A DNA stretch of 64,000 nt. Origin: CAYNHZ01 sp964397445. GTDB taxonomy: Bacteria > Bacteroidota > Bacteroidia > Bacteroidales > UBA932. Under the pieces are notes generated by a model. That model searched no databases and was not told the DNA's origin. It saw nothing but the letters and a program-made list of their open reading frames with translations. A program made the position numbers and the translations under genes. Position 1 is the stretch's first letter, and the number at the start of each line of letters is the position of its first letter. This document shows, in pieces, positions 16,764-25,820 of this stretch. The stretch lies in contig CAYNHZ010000001.1 of assembly GCA_964397445.1 (NCBI GenBank), positions 62,001-126,000 on the forward strand. Reading direction: 5' to 3'.

Positions 16764-17798
16764 TCACTTTATATTTCTACTTAATTTTATTAGATCAAGA
16801 ATAATCTCCTCAACCTCAATAGTTTCTACCTTAAAAACAAAACAATTATCCCTCTCCTCAAATCGTTTATCAAGAGAGCCATTATACAATTTGTCATAAT
16901 ACTCCAAACAAATAGAGGCTCCTCCTTTTATATCACCACATTTACAAGCATCTATAGCTTTCGATGCCCTATCAAAACCTATCCTTTTTTCAATCTTCTT
17001 TATTGATTGAATCAATAAATCCGGATCAAAACAAGCATAATCTCTCAATATCCTCTTCAACCTTATATCTGACGGTGTATCGATTTTAATCAGTGGAGAT
17101 AGAGACATCTGATCCCAAAATGATTTAGGAACAAAAACTCTGCCGACATTCATACTCTCATCTTCTACCCATAAAGTGCGCTCAACATCCATTGTACGCA
17201 ATTTATCAAAAACAAGATGTTCAAACATTTCAGAAGAGGGTTGCTCTTCTTGACCAATTGCACCGAAAGCCGACCCTTTATGGTTAGCAAGCCCTTCTAA
17301 ATCAATAATCTGTTCACCTGCATTGGATAAAGAGCTAAGAATATCTGTTTTACCCGACCCTGTACACCCACCGAGAACCAAAAGTTTGTATTTGTTTTTA
17401 AACGAATCTAAAACAAAATTTCTATAAGATTTGTAGCCTCCGTCCAACAAATAACATTTAAGTCCCAAAGTCTCAAACAACCAGGCCATTGAAGAGCTCC
17501 TCATCCCCCCTCTCCAACAATGAATAAGGAGAGTATCCGAATTCAAGTCAAGTGCATACTTACTAAACATTTTTAATTTCGGACCTACAAACTCTAACCC
17601 CTTTTGAATCGCTTGAACCCTCCCTTGTTTCTTGTAAATCGTCCCCACACAAGCCCTCTGCTGATCGTCAAATAAAGGGAGAGAGAGGGCATTTGGTATA
17701 TGGGCGTGAGCATACTCTGATTCAGAACGAACATCCACAATCGGAACGCCGCAATCCCCTTTTTTTATAAACTCCTCAACACTTAAATACTCTGCCAT
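16764..17798 (-). CDS. selU: tRNA 2-selenouridine synthase
   Basis: Replaces sulfur by selenium in the 2-thiouridine at the wobble position of tRNA-Lys, Glu and Gln, by way of an S-geranyl intermediate, using selenophosphate. (The gene is also called mnmH or ybbB.) The N-terminal rhodanese domain (1-125) carries the active Cys C94 in LIHCWRGGMRS; the C-terminal P-loop domain has GGCTGSGKTDIL (143-154). The length of 344 residues is normal. It starts 18 bases after tsaE and ends 3 bases before the YedF-like gene. With selD it forms the full 'SeU' selenium trait. Confidence 0.95.
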   Translation of the reverse strand: MAEYLSVEEFIKKGDCGVPIVDVRSESEYAHAHIPNALSLPLFDDQQRACVGTIYKKQGRVQAIQKGLEFVGPKLKMFSKYALDLNSDTLLIHCWRGGMRSSSMAWLFETLGLKCYLLDGGYKSYRNFVLDSFKNKYKLLVLGGCTGSGKTDILSSLSNAGEQIIDLEGLANHKGSAFGAIGQEEQPSSEMFEHLVFDKLRTMDVERTLWVEDESMNVGRVFVPKSFWDQMSLSPLIKIDTPSDIRLKRILRDYACFDPDLLIQSIKKIEKRIGFDRASKAIDACKCGDIKGGASICLEYYDKLYNGSLDKRFEERDNCFVFKVETIEVEEIILDLIKLSRNIK

Positions 17799-17816
17799 TA
17801 TATTAAAATCCTTTCA

Positions 17817-18236
17817 TTAAATATTTAGAGTCAACCTCCTCACACCATCATCCCCAACAATTATATCAACCTTCAATGCCTCCTCCGGGAGCAATCCATC
17901 TATCTTTTCGGGCCACTCTATAAGAGAAAGTCCATCACCATATATATACTCATCAAAACCCAGATCCACCACTTCACTCAATCTTTCAATCCGGTAAAAA
18001 TCAAAATGATAAATCGGTCTCCCCGATTGTGCACGATACTCATTTACAATTGTAAAAGTGGGACTATTTACAATATCTTCTACACCCAAAACCTTGCAAA
18101 CAGCCTTAATAAAAGTTGTTTTACCTGCCCCCATAGAACCATAAAATGCTATTATGGAATAATTTGAAGTATTTTTCACAAACTCCGCAGCAGCCCGATC
18201 GATATGTGAAATATCACTGATGATAATCTCTTGCAT
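17817..18236 (-). CDS. tsaE: tRNA t6A biosynthesis ATPase TsaE
   Basis: Small P-loop ATPase (139 residues) that drives turnover of the TsaD-TsaB complex in t6A37 synthesis. Walker A is FYGSMGAGKTTF (31-42); SPTFTIVNEYR and YHFDFYRIE are typical of the family, and LIEWPEKI follows. It is the first gene of a long reverse operon with selU, the YedF-like gene, selD and nadBCA; a TACCTTTG element lies 23 bases upstream. Together with SelU it means two tRNA-modification genes head the operon. Confidence 0.95.
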   Translation of the reverse strand: MQEIIISDISHIDRAAAEFVKNTSNYSIIAFYGSMGAGKTTFIKAVCKVLGVEDIVNSPTFTIVNEYRAQSGRPIYHFDFYRIERLSEVVDLGFDEYIYGDGLSLIEWPEKIDGLLPEEALKVDIIVGDDGVRRLTLNI

Positions 18237-18259
18237 ATTAAAGCCTTTTGATGTGGGGG

Positions 18260-18267
18260 CAAAGGTA
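18260..18267 (-). promoter_or_regulatory. -7 element of the tsaE-selU-selD-nad operon
   Basis: TACCTTTG on the minus strand fits TAnnTTTG; a TTTG lies upstream at a rather wide spacing of 23 bases. It is the only clear promoter found ahead of the eight-gene reverse run. Confidence 0.6.
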
Positions 18268-18326
18268 CTTAATGTAAGACATTTTTAAAACAAATTTATC
18301 CCAATTATGGGTATTTTAATAAAAAG

Positions 18327-19886
18327 TTACTGCTCATAATATGAGGTGTTCATTCTGAATTGGATCGCTTCAGAAATGTGATTTACAGTTATCTCCTTTT
18401 CACCGGAGATATCAGCAATAGTACGAGATATCTTTAATATTCTATTATACCCCCTAGCAGAAAGGGAGTAGTTCTCAATAATTTTATTTAGAAAGGTCTT
18501 TGATCTGGAGTCAAGCCGACAAAACATTGCTATTTGTTCACTATTCATTTCAGAATTTGTGTAACATCCGTCATTTTTAAACCGTTCCATCTGAATATTC
18601 CTTGCCCTCTCTACTCTCTTTGAAATATCCAAACTCGATTCACTCTTTTCGCCAGACAACAGTAACCTGCTATCCACATTTTTAACCCTGATATTAATAT
18701 CAATTCTATCTAACATTGGCCCGGATATTTTCGACCGATAACGATTTATCATCCCGGGCGTGCATTTGCAAATCATCTGTCGGGGGGTATCAGAATTGCC
18801 AGTTTCCCCATAATAACCACAAGGGCAAGGGTTCATAGAGGCAACAAACATAAAAGAGGCAGGATAATCCACCTTATTGCGAAGGCGTGAAACAGAGATA
18901 TGTCTCTCTTCAAGTGGCTGCCTAAGTATATCTATGATATGGGGAGGAAAATTTGAAATTTCATCGAGATATAACACTCCATTATGTGCCAACGATATCT
19001 CCCCGGGAAGTGCATTATACCCCCCTCCGACTAACGAAGAGATACTTGAAGTGTGATGTGGCGAGCGAAACGGCCTACGAACCATCAACCCCCCATACTC
19101 TTTCAATTTCCCGGCAACTGAATATATCATACTCGTTTCCAACGACTCTTTCCTGCTCATAGGGGGGAGAATGGATGCAAGGCAACGAGCCATATAACTT
19201 TTACCAGCTCCAGGTGGACCTGTAAGCAATACATTGTGGCCGCCAGAAGCTGCAATCTCAATTCCCCTCTTTGCAAAGGTCTGCCCCATCACCCCCGAAA
19301 AATCATCAATATAGTGTTGATCTGTGTTTATTGACGATTTTGCGGTATCATTGGTTATTCTAAGGCCATTTGTATATCGTTCACCATTTAAAATATCAAC
19401 CACCTCCGACAAATTATTTGCCCCATACACCTCAACACCATCAATATCTGAGGCTTCAAATGCGGCTTCTCGTGGAAATATACAAGCCTTAAATCCCATC
19501 TCCGCAGATCTAATGGCAATGGAGAGGGAACCGTTTGATCCCCTCATTATACCATCAAGGGATAATTCTCCGATAATAATAAAATTTTCCAAATTGTGAT
19601 TTGTAATCTGTTCCGAAGCAGAGAGGAGTGCTATTGCAATGGCTGTATCAAACGAAGAGCCCTCTTTTCTAAGATCTGCGGGAGCCATATTTATCACCAC
19701 CTTCTTACCGGGTATTTTGTAATCATAATTGCTCAGGGCAGTTGTTACTCGTAAAAGTGACTCTTTAACAGCACTATCCGGCAACCCCACCAAATAGATA
19801 CCCACCCCTGAAGTTATAGAGACCTCTATTGTCACCTTTACAACATCCATCCCCACACATATAGCACTAAATGTTCTACACAACAT
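18327..19886 (-). CDS. YifB/ComM-family Mg-chelatase-like AAA+ ATPase
   Basis: A 519-residue AAA+ protein of the ComM/YifB family; ComM is a branch-migration helicase that helps integrate DNA taken up by transformation. The N-terminal Lon-protease-like fold (about 1-170), the Walker A segment GPPGAGKSYMARCLA (about 223-237), LYLDEISNFPP (Walker B), and the CNPCPCGYYG zinc-like motif with CKCTPG are typical. The C-terminal Mg-chelatase domain ends with SARGYNRILKISRTIAD. It is preceded by a TAATTTTG promoter element and a 20-bp-period direct repeat. Confidence 0.93.
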   Translation of the reverse strand: MLCRTFSAICVGMDVVKVTIEVSITSGVGIYLVGLPDSAVKESLLRVTTALSNYDYKIPGKKVVINMAPADLRKEGSSFDTAIAIALLSASEQITNHNLENFIIIGELSLDGIMRGSNGSLSIAIRSAEMGFKACIFPREAAFEASDIDGVEVYGANNLSEVVDILNGERYTNGLRITNDTAKSSINTDQHYIDDFSGVMGQTFAKRGIEIAASGGHNVLLTGPPGAGKSYMARCLASILPPMSRKESLETSMIYSVAGKLKEYGGLMVRRPFRSPHHTSSISSLVGGGYNALPGEISLAHNGVLYLDEISNFPPHIIDILRQPLEERHISVSRLRNKVDYPASFMFVASMNPCPCGYYGETGNSDTPRQMICKCTPGMINRYRSKISGPMLDRIDINIRVKNVDSRLLLSGEKSESSLDISKRVERARNIQMERFKNDGCYTNSEMNSEQIAMFCRLDSRSKTFLNKIIENYSLSARGYNRILKISRTIADISGEKEITVNHISEAIQFRMNTSYYEQ

Positions 19887-19918
19887 AATTTCTCCTTTTT
19901 ATCCCCTATGCCGACGGT

Positions 19919-19926
19919 CAAAATTA
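19919..19926 (-). promoter_or_regulatory. -7 element for the comM-like gene
   Basis: TAATTTTG on the minus strand, matching TAnnTTTG, 32 bases upstream of the start at 19886. Confidence 0.5.
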
Positions 19927-19963
19927 ATAGAACAGAGACCATAATACAATAGCAATAATCAAT

Positions 19964-19997
19964 AATTGTCTGTTTTATTCAACAATTATCTGTTTTA
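19964..19997. repeat. Direct repeat upstream of the comM-like promoter
   Basis: AATTGTCTGTTTTA (19964-19977) and AATTATCTGTTTTA (19984-19997) differ at one base and have a 20-base period. They lie 38-71 bases upstream of the -7 element of the comM-like gene and just past the kdtA stop, a place suited to an operator. Confidence 0.5.
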
Positions 19998-20020
19998 AAA
20001 AAAAATAGAAATTTCAAAAA

Positions 20021-21304
20021 TTAGAAAATGGTGATATTACTGAGGATTTTATCAGTTGCACCGATATGATCATTAACATAAGCTCTACAAATCTCTGAGG
20101 CGGATCTGTATGAATCCTTATCTTGAATCCATCCAGAAACCACTTTAATAAACTCTTTATCAGTCGATATAGAGTAAGCACCTTTAAGCTCAATAAGATC
20201 GCAGGCCTCTTTTGTTTTTTGATAATTATGGCCAAATATCACAGGCTTTCCGTATGTAGCTGCTTCAAGAATATTATGAATACCTACCCCGAAACCACCA
20301 CCGATATATGCAAAGTCACCATATTTGTATATCGAAGATAATAAGCCGATACAATCAACTATCAAAACCCTGCATTTTGAAAATTGAGATATCTTCATTT
20401 CATCAGAGCAAGAATAGATATTGGAAAAACATATAGTTTGAAAATTTGCAAAAATATCTTTGATTGTATCGATACGAGATGCATCCACTTCGTGAGGGAC
20501 AACAATTATTTTCAATTTATTCACAGATGATAACAGACTCGGTAACATCTTTTCATCCGGTTCCCAGGTACTCCCTGCCACCAAACAAAAATCACCCTCA
20601 CCGAGAAAAGATGCGATATTGTCCAGTTTTACTCCCCCCCCTTTGACTATTGCGGCAACCCTATCAAAACGGGTATCCCCTGCTACAATAACTCTTTCGC
20701 ACCCATCGGAATTTATATCTGTGATAGCCCCATCAATTAGAGATTTTGATCCGATGTCTTGAACAAAAATATGAGAATAACAATAAAGCATCTTTTTCAT
20801 AAAACTCCCGTACCATCTGAAAAACATCTGATTGGGACGAAAAATAGCCGATACTAAATACAAAGAAATTCCCCTTTTATGAATCTGAGTGATATAATTG
20901 TACCAAAACTCATATTTTATAAAAATTGCTATTTCCGGTGATACGATGTCAAGAAATGCGCTCACATTTTTTGGAGTATCCATAGGGAGATAAAAAACCC
21001 AATCGGCTTGATCATAGTTTTTACGAAGTTCATAACCTGATGGAGAAAAGAATGTTAGTAATATTTTCTTTGCAGGATATCTCTTTTTCACCCCCTCTAT
21101 CAACGGTCTTGCCTGCTCAAACTCCCCAACAGATGCACAGTGAAACCAGACAATCTTATCTTTTTTATTACCTATCCCTTTTGAAATGTGTTGAAGCAAA
21201 CCTTTTCTTCCTGATACAAAAAGAGATGCCTTATGATTGAATGGGGAGGCAACCCTCGCTCCAAACAAATAGAGATATATTATAATATTATATACGAATA
21301 TCAA
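20021..21304 (-). CDS. waaA: 3-deoxy-D-manno-octulosonic acid transferase
   Basis: Inner-membrane GT30 enzyme (also kdtA) that adds Kdo to the lipid A precursor. The N-terminal membrane helix is IIIYLYLFGARVA, followed by GRKGLLQHI, WFHCASVGEFEQARP (catalytic Glu region), LTFFSPSGYE, and the C-terminal GGGFGVGIHNILEAATYGKPVIFG that binds CMP-Kdo. The reading frame has no ATG near its start; TTG at 21302-21304 fits the position of the family's first Met. The mlaE-like gene divergent to it also starts with TTG. Length 427 is normal. Confidence 0.94.
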   Translation of the reverse strand: MIFVYNIIIYLYLFGARVASPFNHKASLFVSGRKGLLQHISKGIGNKKDKIVWFHCASVGEFEQARPLIEGVKKRYPAKKILLTFFSPSGYELRKNYDQADWVFYLPMDTPKNVSAFLDIVSPEIAIFIKYEFWYNYITQIHKRGISLYLVSAIFRPNQMFFRWYGSFMKKMLYCYSHIFVQDIGSKSLIDGAITDINSDGCERVIVAGDTRFDRVAAIVKGGGVKLDNIASFLGEGDFCLVAGSTWEPDEKMLPSLLSSVNKLKIIVVPHEVDASRIDTIKDIFANFQTICFSNIYSCSDEMKISQFSKCRVLIVDCIGLLSSIYKYGDFAYIGGGFGVGIHNILEAATYGKPVIFGHNYQKTKEACDLIELKGAYSISTDKEFIKVVSGWIQDKDSYRSASEICRAYVNDHIGATDKILSNITIF

Positions 21305-21351
21305 AACTCTAAAATTTGGGCGCTAATGTATAAAGAAAAACCGAAATTTAG

Positions 21352-21359
21352 TACCTTTG
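21352..21359 (+). promoter_or_regulatory. -7 element for the mlaE/mlaF genes
   Basis: TACCTTTG matches TAnnTTTG and lies 28 bases upstream of the TTG start at 21388. Confidence 0.6.
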
Positions 21360-21387
21360 ACTTCCATTAATATGTAACATACTGATT

Positions 21388-22131
21388 TTGATTTTAAACA
21401 CATTCACATTGATAGGTCAATACTATCTCCTAATGAAGAGGGTATTTAAGAGACCGGAGAAATGGAAATTATTTCTCAAACAGTTGGTTTTTGAGGCAGA
21501 TAAATTGGTTATCAGCTCGATACCTTTGGTAGCATTGATATCGGTAGCCATCGGAGCTGTGATAGTCCTCCAAACCGCTAACAATTTAGAATCTCCATTT
21601 ATCCCAAAAATGTATGTTGGTTATATGGCCAGGGAGTCATTGGTGCTTGAGTTTTGCTCCACAATGGTATGTCTGATCCTTGCCGGGAAAATAGGCTCCA
21701 ATATTGCATCTGAAATAGGAAGTATGAGAATTACTGAACAGATCGATGCAATGGAGATGATGGGGATAAATTCAGCCGGCTACCTTATTTTACCAAAAAT
21801 AATATCAACCACCATACTTAATCCCCTTCTAATGTTGATGAGTTATATGTTGGGACTATTAGGAGGATATATAATTGTGGCCACAACAGGGATAATCAAT
21901 GTTTCAGACTATATCATTGGTATAAGATATTGGTTTATTGGATATTACATTACATATAGCGTCATCAAGACATCTGTTTTCAGCTTTATAATTACCTCTA
22001 TCTCCTCTTTTTACGGATATTACGCTATCGGTGGATCTCTCGGGGTAGGACGATCAAGCACAAAAGCAATTGTTGCAAGTAGCGCATTAATCCTCATTTT
22101 CAATCTGATACTTACTAAACTTATGCTCTGA
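21388..22131 (+). CDS. MlaE-family ABC transporter permease
   Basis: Permease of an Mla-type phospholipid/lipid transporter, 247 residues with about five membrane segments. The MlaE signature is clear: LVALISVAIGAVIVLQTA, ARESLVLEFCSTMVCLILAG, GSNIASEIGSMRITEQIDA and MEMMGINSAGYLILPKI. No ATG is available near the expected N-terminus; TTG at 21388 gives the family's amphipathic N-terminal helix, while the next ATG (21433) would remove it. The stop overlaps the start of the ATPase gene by one base (TGATG). No MCE-domain substrate-binding protein is encoded next to it here. Confidence 0.9.
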   Translation: MILNTFTLIGQYYLLMKRVFKRPEKWKLFLKQLVFEADKLVISSIPLVALISVAIGAVIVLQTANNLESPFIPKMYVGYMARESLVLEFCSTMVCLILAGKIGSNIASEIGSMRITEQIDAMEMMGINSAGYLILPKIISTTILNPLLMLMSYMLGLLGGYIIVATTGIINVSDYIIGIRYWFIGYYITYSVIKTSVFSFIITSISSFYGYYAIGGSLGVGRSSTKAIVASSALILIFNLILTKLML

Positions 22132-22886
22132 TGATCACTGTAAAACACCTATATAAAGAATTTGAAGGGGTAGAGGTCCTACACGACATCTCAATAGAGT
22201 ACTTAAAAGGGGAGTGTTCTCTGATTATTGGGGCAAGCGGTTCAGGTAAAACTGTATTACTCAAGTCAATAGTTGGTCTTGTCGAACCGGAAAAAGGGGA
22301 AATTTGGTTTGATGATATTCTCTTCAACCATTTGGATTTGAAGGAGAAAAAGAACATAAGAAGCAAAATAGGGATGCTTTTCCAAGGGAGTGCACTATTC
22401 GATTTTGCGACTGCAGAAGAGAATGTGATGTTTCCTATGGATTTCTTCACCGATATGACAAAAAGCGAAAAAAGAGATCGGGCAAATTTCTGCCTTAAAA
22501 GGGTTAATCTTGAGAATATAAATGACAAATACCCCTCTGAACTCTCGGGGGGAATGCAGAAAAGGGTGGGAATCGCAAGGGCAATAGCACTCAATCCCCA
22601 ATATCTGTTTTGCGATGAACCAAACTCAGGTTTAGATCCAGGGACATCTATTCTTATAGACCAATTGATCAAGGAGATAACCCAAGAGTACAATATTACA
22701 ACGATAATAAATACCCACGATATGAATTCCGTCTTAGAAATTGGGGATAAAGTTGCATTCATTTATGAAGGGAGAAAAGAGTGGGAAGGGACAGGTAACA
22801 ATATTCTTAATTCAGATTGCGAAGAGTTGAATAATTTTATTTTCGCATCTAAAATGGCAAAGAAATTAAAAACTTTGACTAAATAA
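22131..22886 (+). CDS. MlaF-like ABC transporter ATP-binding protein
   Basis: A 251-residue ABC ATPase, partner of the MlaE-type permease just upstream. Walker A is IIGASGSGKTVLL, the Q-loop is MLFQGSALFDF, the signature is LSGGMQKRVGIARA, Walker B is LFCDEPNSGLDP and the H-loop is INTHDMN. The GSALFD and NSGLDP wording is typical of the Mla group. It probably energises lipid movement between inner and outer membrane. Confidence 0.93.
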   Translation: MITVKHLYKEFEGVEVLHDISIEYLKGECSLIIGASGSGKTVLLKSIVGLVEPEKGEIWFDDILFNHLDLKEKKNIRSKIGMLFQGSALFDFATAEENVMFPMDFFTDMTKSEKRDRANFCLKRVNLENINDKYPSELSGGMQKRVGIARAIALNPQYLFCDEPNSGLDPGTSILIDQLIKEITQEYNITTIINTHDMNSVLEIGDKVAFIYEGRKEWEGTGNNILNSDCEELNNFIFASKMAKKLKTLTK

Positions 22887-22923
22887 ATTATTAAAAGTTA
22901 GAATAATTAAATAGGGTTAGAAA

Positions 22924-24624
22924 ATGGAAAAAATAATAATATACAGCGATAGTTTAAAGGGATTTTATGATTGTAATCCGGGAACAACACTGTTAGAGCT
23001 CTCTCAAACAATTTTTTCTGGGTGCAAATTTCCCGTCTTAGCAGCATTGGTTGATAACGAATTAAAAGATCTTAACTTCAAGATATACTCCTCTCACACA
23101 ATTAAATTTTTGGACTACACTCATCCTGACGGCAAGAGAACATACACTCGGTCACTCTCATTCATTCTCCAAAAAGCGGTAGTGGATCTATTCCCAGAAT
23201 ATACATTATCACTTGACTATACCCTTCCAAATGGTCTTTACGGAGAACTAAGGCATAAATGCTCAAATGTCGATGTTTTGCAAAGGGGGATCAAATTATC
23301 TATGGACGATATTGTGAGGATAAAGAGAAAGATGAATGAATTAATTGTAGCTAAGATACCGATTGTGAAAAAGAAAGCTCAAAATTCAGAGGCGGTCTCC
23401 ATTTTTACAAAAAACGGACAATACGACAAAGCTTCTCTTGTTCACAATATGGATAAATTTTTTGTATCTGTCTATTATATAGGTGATTACGCAGATACAT
23501 TTTATGGTCCTATGCTCACCTCGACTGAGATGATCACCCTATTTGATATCATACCATACGGAGATGGCTTCTGTCTCCAAGCCCCCTCACCATACAACCC
23601 CAATAAAATAACAGAGTACATATATCAAGATAAACTCAGCAAGGTCTTTAAAGAAAATTCCAACTGGTGTTCTATAATCGGGGCACACGGAATAAGCTCT
23701 GTAAATAAGGAGATTATAAATGGGCATGCTAAAGAGATGATTCAAGTTGCAGAGTCACTTCACGAGAGAAAATTTGTGTTTATAGCAGACAAAATACACG
23801 AGAGGAGAGATAAACTAAAACTCGTTTTAATATCAGGTCCATCAAGCAGTGGAAAGACCACAACCTCTAAAAGGATCGCCTTACAATGTAAAGTGATGGG
23901 GTTAAATCCTGTGGTAATAGCTATGGACAACTATTTTGTAAATAGGGAACTCACCCCGAAAGATGAAAATGGGGATTACGATTTTGAATCGATCAATGCC
24001 CTCGATCTCCCATTTTTCAATAGCCAACTTAACGATATGTTTGAAGGGAAACAGGTTGAATTACCAAAATTTAACTTTATCGAAGGGAAGAGATATTTTG
24101 ATGGGACCAAGATAAAACTCTCAGAAAGAGATATTTTGATTATGGAGGGGATACACGCCCTCAATCCACTATTAACAAACCATATCGATAACGATAGGGT
24201 ATATAAAATATTTGCTTCTGCCCTCACCTCCCTCTCCATTGACGAAAACAATTATATCTCTACCACAGATAACAGATTGCTTAGGAGGATAGTACGAGAC
24301 AATCTTACAAGGGGGGTAACTCCTGAAGAGACGATACTCCGTTGGCCAAGTGTGAGGAAAGGGGAAGAGAATAATATTTTTCCATTCCAAGAAAACTCCG
24401 ATGTAATGTTTAACTCAGCATTACTTTTCGAGCTCCCATTGCTTAAATATTATATCGAGCCACTCCTAAGTAGGATAAATCCCCTCTCTGTGGTTTATCC
24501 TGAGCGAGTTAGACTCCTCAAATTTTTATCATATGTGACCGCTTTATCCCCCGAAGAGATTAAGTGCATTCCCCCAACATCTATTATGAGAGAATTTATC
24601 GGAGGGAGTACTTTTAATTATTAG
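22924..24624 (+). CDS. Nucleoside (uridine-type) kinase with N-terminal TGS/SAD-like region
   Basis: A 566-residue protein typical of Bacteroidetes. Residues 1-75 resemble a TGS domain and about 80-240 the threonyl-tRNA-synthetase second additional domain, with HKCSNVDVLQ. The kinase part starts near 295 with P-loop SGPSSSGKTTTSKR (304-317), then VVIAMDNYFVN, DFESINALDLPFF and ILIMEGIHALNP, as in uridine kinase/phosphoribulokinase. It likely phosphorylates a nucleoside, though the role of the synthetase-like part is unknown. It follows mlaF by 37 bases and may belong to the same operon. Confidence 0.88.
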   Translation: MEKIIIYSDSLKGFYDCNPGTTLLELSQTIFSGCKFPVLAALVDNELKDLNFKIYSSHTIKFLDYTHPDGKRTYTRSLSFILQKAVVDLFPEYTLSLDYTLPNGLYGELRHKCSNVDVLQRGIKLSMDDIVRIKRKMNELIVAKIPIVKKKAQNSEAVSIFTKNGQYDKASLVHNMDKFFVSVYYIGDYADTFYGPMLTSTEMITLFDIIPYGDGFCLQAPSPYNPNKITEYIYQDKLSKVFKENSNWCSIIGAHGISSVNKEIINGHAKEMIQVAESLHERKFVFIADKIHERRDKLKLVLISGPSSSGKTTTSKRIALQCKVMGLNPVVIAMDNYFVNRELTPKDENGDYDFESINALDLPFFNSQLNDMFEGKQVELPKFNFIEGKRYFDGTKIKLSERDILIMEGIHALNPLLTNHIDNDRVYKIFASALTSLSIDENNYISTTDNRLLRRIVRDNLTRGVTPEETILRWPSVRKGEENNIFPFQENSDVMFNSALLFELPLLKYYIEPLLSRINPLSVVYPERVRLLKFLSYVTALSPEEIKCIPPTSIMREFIGGSTFNY

Positions 24625-24642
24625 CCCTTTATTGTAGAGATA

Positions 24643-25818
24643 TTATTTGAGCCAATGCTCTGGATTTTGCTTCTGAGTCCCTTTCCACAACTGGAAATGT
24701 ATGATTGAATTTCCATTATCCGAATCATCCACAATTCCAATAACATCCCCCGTTTTAATTTTGTCTCCACTTTTAACAACAACCTTTTTGAGTTTACAAT
24801 AGAAAGTGAAATATTCTCCGTGTTGAACCAAAACACATTGATTATATCCCGGCATAATCAATATCTGTTTGACAACACCGCCAAAAACAGACATTGCTTC
24901 GCTATTTTTATCGGTAGAAATATTAACACCATTGTTAAAAGGCATCTTTATATTTTTAAATACAGGATGGAATGATTGACCAAATTGCTCCACAACAATC
25001 CCTTTATTTACAGGCCAAGGCAACTTACCCTTATTCTCTTCAAATTTGGCTGACAATTCATAATCAATTACTGCTTTATCTCCCCCCTTTGATTGCTGCT
25101 TAACAGCCTCCGCAAGGATTCTCTCTATCTCCCGATTTAACTTCTCTACCTCTCTCCGTTTCACACTCAAATCTTTTTTCATCTCCTTCTCCTTACTTGA
25201 CAGGGTTTTTATTGTAGAAGAAACCTCAGCTTCCTCTATCGAGAGGAGACGATATTCTCTCTCCTTTGCATTTTTTGCAACAAGTGCCTCATCCCTCAAC
25301 TTATGTAACTTCTCTTTTTCCAATGTTATATCAGACTCAACAGATTTGATGTTCATCGTTTGAATCTTCACCGAATGTGAAAGATTGCGGAGATAAGACC
25401 ACCTCCTGAGCCCTTGTCCTATATTTTCACTTGACATTATGTACATATATAATATCCTGGAATCCCTATTCTTATAGGAGTTGTAAATGAGATTCTCATA
25501 ATAAGTTTTCAGGGTATCTAATCGAGAGTTAAGTCTGATAATATCATTATTTTTAGCCTCAATATTCTTATCTATCCCAACAATCTCCCCCTCAATATTA
25601 TTTATGAGTTTTTTCCTAACTTCAATTTTCTTTTTCGTTAGTGCAAGTGAGTTTAGATTCTCCCTCTTCTCATTGCGAGTAAGATTTATCTGCTTATCAA
25701 TATTTGCAATCTCATCCTCAATCAACCTCTTTTTCTCCCGTTGAAGAGAGACATCCTGAGCCATAAGCGAAGAGGCAAACAGAAGAAAAATTGTAATTAT
25801 TGACAAAAAATCCTTCAT
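24643..25818 (-). CDS. EnvC-like murein hydrolase activator (degenerate LytM domain)
   Basis: A 391-residue exported protein: signal peptide (SIITIFLLFASSLMAQ), a long coiled coil (about 20-245, rich in Lys/Glu/Arg heptads) and a C-terminal LytM/M23 domain (about 265-391). The zinc ligands of active M23 enzymes are missing: the H-x-G-x-D position reads PFNNGVNI, and the HLHF position reads IIHFQLW with only one His. This is as in EnvC, which activates amidases for septum splitting instead of cutting peptidoglycan itself. It starts 2 bases after the TPR gene stops, so the two are coupled. Confidence 0.88.
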   Translation of the reverse strand: MKDFLSIITIFLLFASSLMAQDVSLQREKKRLIEDEIANIDKQINLTRNEKRENLNSLALTKKKIEVRKKLINNIEGEIVGIDKNIEAKNNDIIRLNSRLDTLKTYYENLIYNSYKNRDSRILYMYIMSSENIGQGLRRWSYLRNLSHSVKIQTMNIKSVESDITLEKEKLHKLRDEALVAKNAKEREYRLLSIEEAEVSSTIKTLSSKEKEMKKDLSVKRREVEKLNREIERILAEAVKQQSKGGDKAVIDYELSAKFEENKGKLPWPVNKGIVVEQFGQSFHPVFKNIKMPFNNGVNISTDKNSEAMSVFGGVVKQILIMPGYNQCVLVQHGEYFTFYCKLKKVVVKSGDKIKTGDVIGIVDDSDNGNSIIHFQLWKGTQKQNPEHWLK

Positions 25819-25820
25819 CT

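Noticed and set aside
22121..22762. 213-codon reverse frame opposite the MlaF-like ATPase gene
   Set aside because: It is the antisense shadow of a clear ABC ATPase; its translation has no domain-like pattern.
24643..25818. Active M23 peptidoglycan endopeptidase
   Set aside because: The zinc-binding His and Asp positions are replaced by Asn and one His of the HxH pair is missing, so an EnvC-like activator role fits better.
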